Shown here one piece after another: positions 56,834 through 64,000 of a stretch of DNA of 64,000 nucleotides; the stretch's first letter is position 1, and the number at the start of each line of letters is the position of its first letter. The position numbers and the translations under genes are program-made. This stretch comes from Deuterostichococcus epilithicus (Eukaryota; Chlorophyta; Trebouxiophyceae; Prasiolales; Stichococcaceae): contig JAVTLE010000023.1 in assembly GCA_033439295.1 (NCBI GenBank), positions 4,314,530-4,378,529 of the forward strand, in the 5' to 3' direction. The notes under the pieces were generated by a model. The model saw nothing but the letters and a program-made list of their open reading frames with translations, did no database searches and had not been told where the DNA came from.

Positions 56834-59018
56834 ATAACACGCAGCGCGGCGCCAGGCACCGTGCTCATGGCCTATGGTAGTGATTGTTTGCTGCAGCTGC
56901 GTCCAACAGCCTGGGTGATGGTCCCACTGCCAGTGTGCTCCGCGAGGTATGGCGCTCGCACCTGCGCGTCCAGGGCGGCCGACGCTGCGGCAGGCGGCAC
57001 GGGCGCCGCGGCGGACGGGTGTGCCNCNGCGGCAGCGGACGCGTACAGCGGCGGCGGCGCGGCGCCGGGCGGCAGCTGCGGGAGCGTGCCTCGCTGGACT
57101 GCGTCCTCGTGCAGTCGCGCAGCCATCTGGAAGCCCTGCACCAGAGACCAGCACGCTGGATCAGGTACAAGCAGTCTGATGTGGCGTCGGAGGCAAATGT
57201 CTGTGAGAGGGTCGCGTGCCCCGTCTCAGTGTGGCAGCCCAGGCGAGAAGAGGTGCCAAGGCGCCGCTGCTCGCTTTGCCACGACTGTCCAAGAGCACAA
57301 GCACGGACACCGACCTTTCACCCCTGCTTCTGTGCGCTACGAACCCATGAAATGCTGTGGCTGGGAGCTGCCGTGGCAAGCACACGACAGGAGGTGCACT
57401 GCAGCCGCAGCGGCCGCACCTCGACAGTGAGCTTGCACTTCTTGGGGTTGCTGTACGTCTGCAGCAGCGGCGGCTCGGCGTTCTGCATCTTCGTGACCCC
57501 TGACCAGCCGTCGTAGGCGTACTGCGGCCGCCCCGGGCCCGCCATCGCCGACTGGTTGCCTGCAAGGCAAGACAGCATTCAAGAGGAAGCATCACCTGGC
57601 GTGTGCCAGCATGCCAACTGCCCGATGCTGTGCATGGCAGCAGCGACAGCGCGCCAGTGACACAGACCACGAGGCAGGCGGCACCTGGCGCGCGGTGCAA
57701 CTGACGTGCTCACAGAGTTTCGACCGACAAAGGGTCAGAAAAGTGTGCCACACTTGCACGCAAGGCAGCAGCGGCCGCAACAGATACCCATGACTACAAC
57801 CACCAGCGCACATTGTATGATAAGGCTGTCCCACACGAGTGCATTCTTGTATGCAGAACAGGAGACACTTCAGCCAATCAAAGTCCAATTCGGGCTTGAA
57901 CGTCCCCCGCAGAGGCACATGTTCACGGCGCACCGTAGATGGCGCCGGGTCGGGAGGCAAGGCCGCTGCCGTCCGCGCGCTTCATGAGATCCGCCTTTGT
58001 CAGAAATGCCTCGCCCTCCATGTGTGCCTGAGACCGTGACGTAGCCGGATTTAAAAGACTTGGCATGTGTTCTGCCCGTGCGCAGCCGGAAACAGCAGCT
58101 TGGTCGCACGCGCAATTGCTGCTGGTGTGGCCCAATTGCCGCTAGCGACGGCCAGCAGCCGGCGCTGCACCAGGTGCCGATAGATTGCGAGGCCCGGCGA
58201 CACTGCGCGGGCGAGCTAGGTGAACTGAACTGCACAGCCAGGCCCCATGGAAGCTACAGGTCAAGCCCAGAGAGGGCAATAGGGGAATGGCAGGAACCTG
58301 AGCTGATGAAGGTTGCGCATTGCAACAGCTCACCTTGTACAGCATGACCAGCAGCGTGTAGTTTGCAGAGCCGATGTTGGGGACATAGGCCTTTTTGACC
58401 GCTGTCTTGCGCTTGCGCCCGGCCGGCGCCGCAGCCGCCTGCTCGCCGTCGTCCTCTGCTGTGGCGCAGTCACAGTGCCCTGAGTGGAGCAGCATGCAAG
58501 AACAACCGTGCCGCATTCGCCGATGACAGGCGTCGTCTCAGCCAAGGGTCCGGGGCAGGGAATGTGGTCTCAGCGGTGCGGCTGCTGCTGCGCTGTTTTG
58601 GAATGATTTTCCAAACAAAGTGCATTCAAAGTTCATAGGGGCCTTCTTCTTCATATCAAGGTATGCATGATACGCTGAAGCTGGAGGCGGCTGGTGGACA
58701 TCAGATCCCGTGTGCGGTGTCTCGACACGCCGGCCACACTGCAGGCGGGCGCTGCACGCGGAGCCGCATGCCGCGCCGCGCACATGGCCTAGTCGGCAGT
58801 ACCTGTTAGTCTTGTCTGTCATCACGTGTCCTCAGCTGCAATGTGCCCCAAGCTGATGTGACCTGGAGCCGTATCTATGAACAGACATCTTGGATCCAGG
58901 CACTGGCAGCAGCATTTACCAGGCAACGCCTTGACCCTGCAAGCCCACCTGGCGGGCTGCAGCTGAGATTGGCATCGCTAGCGCGCCGCCTGCCGCGTCC
59001 GCGGCCGGCGCCCCCCCC

Positions 59019-59053
<35 letters not shown>

Positions 59054-60563
59054 CCTGCCGCGGCCGCCCCCGGCCTCGCGCGGCGGCGGCAGCCCCAGGT
59101 CGATGCCACCCAGCATCAGGCCGCCATACTGGACTGCGGAGCCACCGATGGCATTCGCGCCTGCGGCCGGCTGGTAGGATGCAGCGCTGGCGTTCACGGC
59201 TCCCGGCGCCGCACCAGCCTGCTTGGCGCGTTTGTCGGCCGCCCGCTGCTCCTTCTTCCGCTGCCTCTCCCGCTCCTGCAAGTGCATTCAGGAGATCCCA
59301 AACAGGTAACCAATGCAAGCTGGCGGCAGGTTTCTGTCACAGATCATGTATCAGCAGCAAGGCACACCAATGCTGCTCGAAGCCCGATGTTTCCAGGTCC
59401 GCACAGGCGGGCAACCAGCGGGTGCATTGTGAGTGAGCACCATGCCAGTAATGCCGGTGATGCTAGACATGCCAGGCGCTGCACAGCCCACGTCTGCAAC
59501 AAGTGCGTGCATGCCTTCCCTGCCGCACTGGCAGCGACGCGCAACGGACCACTGGCAGTGGAGGCTCCGGCACTGAGGCCGCTGACCACGGAAAGTGCTG
59601 AGCATGCCAGAGGCTGCAGTGTTCGGGCTAAAGCCCTGAAATGCCGCACCTTCTCGGCGGCCTCGGCAGCGGCGCAGCGCGCTTCCAGCAGCGCCTCCTC
59701 CTCCGACTGCGGCGCCGGCGGGTAAGAGGACCATAGGTGCGTCTTCACGATCTGCAGCGGCAAAAGATTTTTCGAAATTTTCGAACGAATCTTCACAGCG
59801 ATCGAGCATCACGAGTCCACATTGCACAAATGGTCCAAGAGCCAGCCGGCACTTTGGTCCAGGTCAGAGGCGCGGCATGGCCGCCTCGATCGTCTGCCAG
59901 CTCAAAGCCCGCGACACACAGGCCGGCCCAGCCGCCTGCTGGACGCGCAGCGCAGCACACAGGCGGGGCGACTGTTTGCGGCCACGGGCTGAATCCGCCT
60001 CACCTGCAGGAGGGCGGTCCCTATGCCCTTGACGCTGAGGAGCGATCGGTCATCGTACAGCCGAGTCTTATGGTCGCCCAGGCTGTTTCGAGCTTTCTTC
60101 ACCGTGGCCAGCCAAGTGCCCTGTTCCTCGGCGTTGGATGACGCAGCCTGCGCGATCAGCCTGTGTGGCAGGGTGCATGGCGCGTCGGCACCTCTGCGGC
60201 TTGGAGGCGAGCAGGCAGGAGCGACCGTGCCTGATGCAGCCGGGCCCTGAACGCAAACGCCTGCAAGCCTGTCTGTCATGCTGCACCGTGCCCTGACAGT
60301 GCAACATGCGCTTGCAGCATGCCTGTGATCCGCCTCCGCACAGAGGCATGCCTGTGCGGCGAGGCTCACAGCGTGCAGTTGTCCGCAATCATTGCAGGTT
60401 GCACACAGAGGAAATGATGGTCCAGAGCTCACTGCAGGAAGTAGTACAGCTGCATGTTGTCCTTGCAGCGCAGGCGGTACGCGTCGCGGTGCGCATTGTC
60501 TTCCTCCGCCATCTCCATCGCGCGCTGCGCGAGCTCCGTGTACTTGCTCTCCCTCAGAGGCAT
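51865..60563 (-). CDS. MUS81: Structure-specific endonuclease subunit MUS81 with UBA-like domain
   Basis: XPF-family nuclease that cuts branched DNA with EME1. Exon 1 60563-60433. Exon 2 60160-60004 has the N-terminal HhH (KKARNSLGDHKTRL, LLSVKGIGTALL). 59751-59650 and 59275-58949 give KTHLW, then a basic coil and poly-Gly. The winged helix starts about 58461-58334 (KAYVPNIGSANYTLLVMLYK) and continues near 58027, 57562 and 57138. An exon ending at 56152 plus 55876-55221 form a UBA-like fold (LMEMGYDVDKACKALRASGN), followed by VIDISDSDEE. The nuclease is in 54755-54563 (DITLLVDNREQ), about 54340-54198, and about 53853-53672 (ERKAVDDLAKSIKDGRFKRQ). The C-terminal HhH is at about 52282-52131 (GIGPETAEAVLRAYPTPRSL). 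The last exon ends SAGWQA. The catalytic D, ERK and D are kept. Two undetermined bases (57026, 57028) fall in an exon. Several borders are approximate. Confidence 0.88.
52964..53140. repeat. Three diverged tandem copies of a 56-62 base unit in a MUS81 intron
   Basis: Units containing CAGAT(C/A/G)TTC(A/T)G(G/A)TGC start at 52971, 53027 and 53089, each followed by a GAGGGCC-like stretch. They lie between the MUS81 exons ending near 53271 and starting near 52815. I cannot tie the unit to a current exon. Confidence 0.7.
53577..53652. repeat. Short direct tandem repeat in a MUS81 intron
   Basis: A 30-base unit beginning GAGAGCAGCGCTTCCTGAGC occurs twice nearly perfectly (53577 and 53623), with a truncated unit between. 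It lies downstream of the ERK-motif exon. Confidence 0.85.
54105..54220. repeat. Decayed second copy of a MUS81 exon 3' edge
   Basis: The exon end encoding AAWVARPR and its donor (real copy 54198-54220 on the minus strand) recurs about 87 bases further into the intron at 54105-54133. There the donor GT has become AT and the Arg codon is changed. Confidence 0.65.
56745..56828. repeat. (CAG)28 tract inside the MUS81 gene
   Basis: 28 uninterrupted CAG units on the plus strand, CTG on the coding strand. It lies between exons ending near 56931 and starting near 56330, so it is most likely intronic. Confidence 0.93.
59011..59054. repeat. C10 plus (CCG)n tract encoding poly-Gly in MUS81
   Basis: Ten C bases followed by about eleven CCG units. 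On the minus strand this sits inside the exon 59275-58949 and encodes a run of about 14 Gly. Homopolymer runs like this are prone to length error. Confidence 0.9.
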
Positions 60564-61278
60564 GCTGGCGGCCTGTTCGCGGCTGTCAACGACGGGTGCA
60601 GGCGGTGATGCCGGCGCAACGCATGGAGCGCAACATGGTCATGCTGTGCTGTCAAGATCGCAAGCTAGCCCTCCTGGCCGACAGCGAGAGCTTTGATTCT
60701 GAAGCTCTGCGGCTCGTGATCTGCTTGGGGCTGCGCGGACGCGTGATGCTGCTAGCACAGCGCCATGAACGGTCCCAAACATGATGACTCAGCGAATGTG
60801 CGCTTGAAAGGTTCTGCAGTCTGATCGCTACGCGGGCGAGTCCGCTCCAAGCAGTTTCAAACCTGATTGCTTAACTGCGGCACTGTCGGCAATGCTGCTC
60901 TGAGATCTGATGACAGACTACACTACGAAACGGCAAGAGCATTTGACTGCTGCAGGGCGGCTGAAACGATTCGTGCATGCTGCGCTCAGCGTCAATGGCG
61001 CAAGAGTACATTCGCGTTCCGCGCGCCGCGCAAAAGCTAGTCGACTCCTTCATCTAGCTTTGTCGGCCTGTCATTGGGCTTGAGCTGAGGTTTCGGTGTC
61101 CAAGTGTGGGCAAGCATTGGCATCCACTACGTTTGCTCAACAAAGCTTGCAATGCGGTTGCGCTGAGCAAACATTCATGACCTTGATCCTCCTTGATTTG
61201 CAACGTATGCAGCATACCTGACTGGTCATGTTTCAGCGAGTTCGCCGGTGCACTTAGGAACACAGACCAGACCGCAGC
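60564..61278. promoter_or_regulatory. Upstream region shared by divergent MUS81 and UBA3
   Basis: About 715 bases between the two start codons. No TATA element stands out. An upstream MUS81 exon within it cannot be excluded. Confidence 0.4.
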
Positions 61279-64000
61279 ATGGAGCTTGCTGGGCGATGGC
61301 GGGACCTCGAAACGATTCTCACTCGGCCCAGCAACCTCGCAGGCCCCGGCTTTGAGCCCGGCCCGGAGCTGCTCGAATTCCTCCAGGTGCGCATGCGGCG
61401 CGTTGCATCATTGCTGGCCTGCTTGGGCCGTCTGTGCCTCGCTCACAGGTGATTTCATACGCAATCAGTGCGACAGAGAAGGGTGGCCTCTGTATCACAC
61501 GAGTGCGGCAGCTGGAGCCTCGAGTGCATGTGTGAAAGCTTGTCTGCCGCGAATGCCGCTGATGGCCGCTCCCACTGCTGGTCCTTCACAAATGAAGTTG
61601 CAAGGGACAACACGATGTGGCTGAGGTGCGAGTCGGGCGGGACGGCTTTGATGCTTAAAATTTCTTGATACGCACCGACACGGCTGGTATGATGCAGGAG
61701 GATTGCCGGGTGCTGTGCGTCGGCGCCGGCGGCCTCGGCTGTGAGCTGCTCAAAGACCTGGCGCTCTCGGGCTTCGGCAACATCGACGTCATCGACATGG
61801 ACACCATCGACGTGTCCAATCTCAACCGGCAGTTCCTGTTCAGGTGCGAGTTAGAGACGCGTGCATGCACCTCTCGCCAGTGCTGGATTGCATCGACATG
61901 CATAGAGCGCGGCACGTCAAAGCACCTTTGCGGATGTGCGATGCTGATTGGCGTCATCAGACCTACACGGCACCAGCAGTTGATGAGCCTCACACAGCTG
62001 TCTTCTGCAGAATGAAGGATGTGGGGCGCTCAAAGGCGGAGGTGGCGGCTGAGAAGGTGATGCATTTTGTCCGGCATGTCACCCAGTCCTGTATGTTAAG
62101 TCGTAATATCTTTCAAGTTGGAGAAAATGTCTTACTAAATTTATTTGTTAATGAGACCTACAAGAAAATGTATCATCGCGCACCTCGAGGAACACTGCTC
62201 CCTACTGCTTGATTGCTCCATGCGCAGCTGCCAGGGCAAACAAGCTGTCCGCCTCACGCGGGTGTCCCAGAGCGGTTGGCCTGCATGCCTGTGAATGCCT
62301 GCTCTACAACCATTTCGCTTCTCGTGCATGCAGGTCATGAGCCGCGTGCCGGGCGTCACGGTGACGCCGCACCATGGCCGCATCGAGGAGAAGGGCCTGG
62401 ACTTCTACGAGCAGTTCCACGTCATCATCCTCGGCCTGGACTCGCTGGAGGCACGGCGCTACATGAACTCCGTCGCCTGCAGCCTGCTGGGTGGGCGACA
62501 TTTATCTTCTGTACGATCTTTGCAGCCATTTCTGCATGGTCGACAGGCCTGTTGTCTCCTGTTGCCAGCTGTGCACTACGCTTGTCCTGCAGGGTCTGTG
62601 GCTGTCAGCCAGTCCACGCGTGTGTGCAAGCCTCTGCGGCTGAGAGGACCCGCGCCGGCTTCCAGGACCAGGGTTCGACCTCGAGAGCCATGGCAAGCAC
62701 GAGCACAGGCCGCTTCAGCCCTGGGGGAAGCATTGGAGGAGGCTTCCCTATGAGCCCCTCGCTTCTGGTTCTCCATGCTTCACTGCATCCCTGCAGAACA
62801 CGAGGAGGATGGCAGTTAGAACCTGGCGCTGGTATCGCCGCTGGTGTTGCGGCTGGTGCCAACAGATTGTGGTTTCAAGCGTTTCTGATTCCCTGCGTCC
62901 CCTGCAGAACACGAGGGGACCGCAGCCTGGACCTGTCGACGGTCAAGCCGCTGGTGGACAGCGTCGGACCCGAGAAGTAACTCGCGCCTTCAATTGACCT
63001 GCTCCCCTGCGCCACCTGCAGGATACGAGGGAGACGGTAGCCCGACCTCGCCCTCGTCAAGCCGCTGGTGGGCGGCGGCACAGCGGAGTACCTCGTTGGA
63101 TCTCTATCCGGGTTGCACACCGCCCCGCACGTCCCATACATCACCTGATGTGTCTCACATCGCAGAATACGAGGAGGATGGCAGCCCGGACCTGTCGACG
63201 GTCAAGCCGCTGGTGGACGGCGGCACAGAGGGCTTCAAGGGCCACGCGCGCGTCATCATCCCTGGCGTCACGCCCTGCTTCGAGTGCACGCTGTGGCTGT
63301 TCCCGCCGCAGACCAGATTCCCGCTGTGCACGCTCGCAGAGACGCCGCGGTGCGCGTCCACTCAATTCTGACTGAGTGCCGGACTTGATTGAGGCCTCTC
63401 GTGCCATCCTTCCAGTGGCAGAGGGCGCAGTCTTCACGGAATCAGATTGCACGGCCAGCCCCTGGGCGCAGCATGCCCCGCCAACAGACATGCCTGATCG
63501 ACTCTTTGCTGGGAGACGTGCTGAAGAGCACCTGCCCAGCTGAGTTGAGTGCCAGGCTGATCACCGCAGTGCAAGTTTCGTGCGTCAGTCCTGCGCGTTG
63601 ACCTCGCAGCTATCGTCTGCGGGGCGTGGGTTCGACTGACTCATCGGCATCCTACCGCGGCACAGCTGCGCAGCAGGAGCTCGGCACCTGCTGCGACGCT
63701 CAGCGACGCCCCCGACGGAGGCGTGACCCACGCTCGCAGGTCGCCGGCGCACTGCATCGAGTGGGCCAAGCTCATACAGTGGGAGGCGCAGCGCCCGGGG
63801 GAGGACTTCGACGCGGACGTGGAGGAGCACATGCGCTGGGTGTACGAGCAGGCGCTTGCGCGCGCTGGCCAGTTTGGCATCCAGGTGGGCCGGGTGCTGA
63901 AGTTGCGGGGTCTTTCGGCTGAGTCAAAGCGGGTGTCAAAGCCCAGCCATGGGAAACACTTTCATAAGAGTGGCTGGTGAGTGTACCGGCGGGCGCTCGC
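61279..64000 (+). CDS. UBA3: NEDD8-activating enzyme E1 catalytic subunit, 5' part (runs off right edge)
   Basis: Adenylates and thioesterifies NEDD8/RUB1 with AXR1/NAE1, feeding cullin neddylation. Exon 1 starts at 61279 ([19 protein letters not shown]) and ends with LLEFLQ before GTGCGC. Exon 2 (61698-61843) holds the nucleotide-binding loop [18 protein letters not shown] and [19 protein letters not shown]. Exon 3 is 62011-62056 ([13 protein letters not shown]). Exon 4 is 62334-62490 ([19 protein letters not shown]). Exon 5 is 63166-63349 ([22 protein letters not shown], then the active-site Cys in [11 protein letters not shown]). Exon 6 is 63740-63884 ([15 protein letters not shown]). All joins are in phase. 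The C-terminal ubiquitin-fold domain lies beyond the window. The intron before exon 5 carries three decayed copies of the start of that exon. Confidence 0.93.
62797..63235 (+). repeat. Four tandem copies of the 5' half of UBA3 exon 5 (three decayed)
   Basis: The functional copy starts at 63166 ([20 protein letters not shown]). Degenerate copies start at 62797, 62908 and 63022, each right after a CTGCAG acceptor, with spacings of 111, 114 and 144 bases. The 62908 copy keeps the stretch coding LSTVKPLVD but is shifted by a one-base loss. The 63022 copy has a small deletion. The 62797 copy decays after about 25 bases. Confidence 0.88.

Noticed and set aside
1-64000. CRISPR arrays, bacterial operons, viral or complete transposon genes
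   Set aside because: None seen. The architecture is eukaryotic with spliceosomal introns, and repeats are microsatellites, exon-edge arrays and one inverted duplication.

Overview
This is nuclear DNA of a eukaryote, most likely a GC-rich green alga (core Chlorophyta; I favour a trebouxiophyte or similar terrestrial or lichen-type alga). The genes are split by many short GT-AG introns whose acceptors nearly always end TGCAG or CGCAG. Gene density is high, CTG/CAG and GTTGCT microsatellites are frequent, and the gene set is plant/algal: a plant-type MscS-like channel, a PCC13-62-type desiccation protein pair, pseudouridine kinase, and a NEDD8 E1. The organism call is inference. Exon coordinates below were read by hand from splice signals, reading phase and protein-family similarity.

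Left part (1-19 kb). The window opens inside the 5' end of tripeptidyl peptidase II (minus). It faces a Lin0512-family gene (plus, 1975-4441) across a shared upstream region. An organellar-type mechanosensitive channel follows (plus, about 5545-10036). After a poorly resolved patch with two possible minus-strand genes comes a Q/P-rich coiled-coil protein (minus, 12557-15404). Facing it is a LisH/WD40 protein (plus, 16290-18945).

Middle (19-31 kb). This block has no recognisable conserved protein gene. It holds hexanucleotide and CTG microsatellites and a large inverted duplication: arms at about 21.9-24.0 kb and 27.1-29.2 kb, with a spacer of about 3.1 kb. Each arm carries an identical tRNA-Asp(GUC) gene.

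Right-centre (31-51 kb). A desiccation-related ferritin-like protein (minus, 31452-35336) and its paralogue (plus, 42659-45493) flank an acid-lipase gene (plus, 37186-41869). Pseudouridine kinase (minus, 46039-49301) and a small heat-shock protein (plus, 49736-51382) follow as a divergent pair. Desiccation protein, lipase and sHSP together give a stress flavour to this stretch.

Right end (51-64 kb). MUS81 (minus, 51865-60563) is unusually elaborate: between its winged helix and its nuclease it carries a UBA-like domain followed at once by SUMO-interacting-type motifs. Divergent from it is UBA3, the catalytic subunit of the NEDD8-activating enzyme (plus, 61279 to past the right edge).

Three things stand out. 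First, introns of UBA3, the lipase and MUS81 contain tandem decayed copies of exon edges. Second, the minus-strand desiccation protein can be spliced across its own stop codon into a GPI-anchor-type tail. Third, there are very small exons (7 nt and 14 nt) in the paralogous desiccation gene and the Lin0512 gene.
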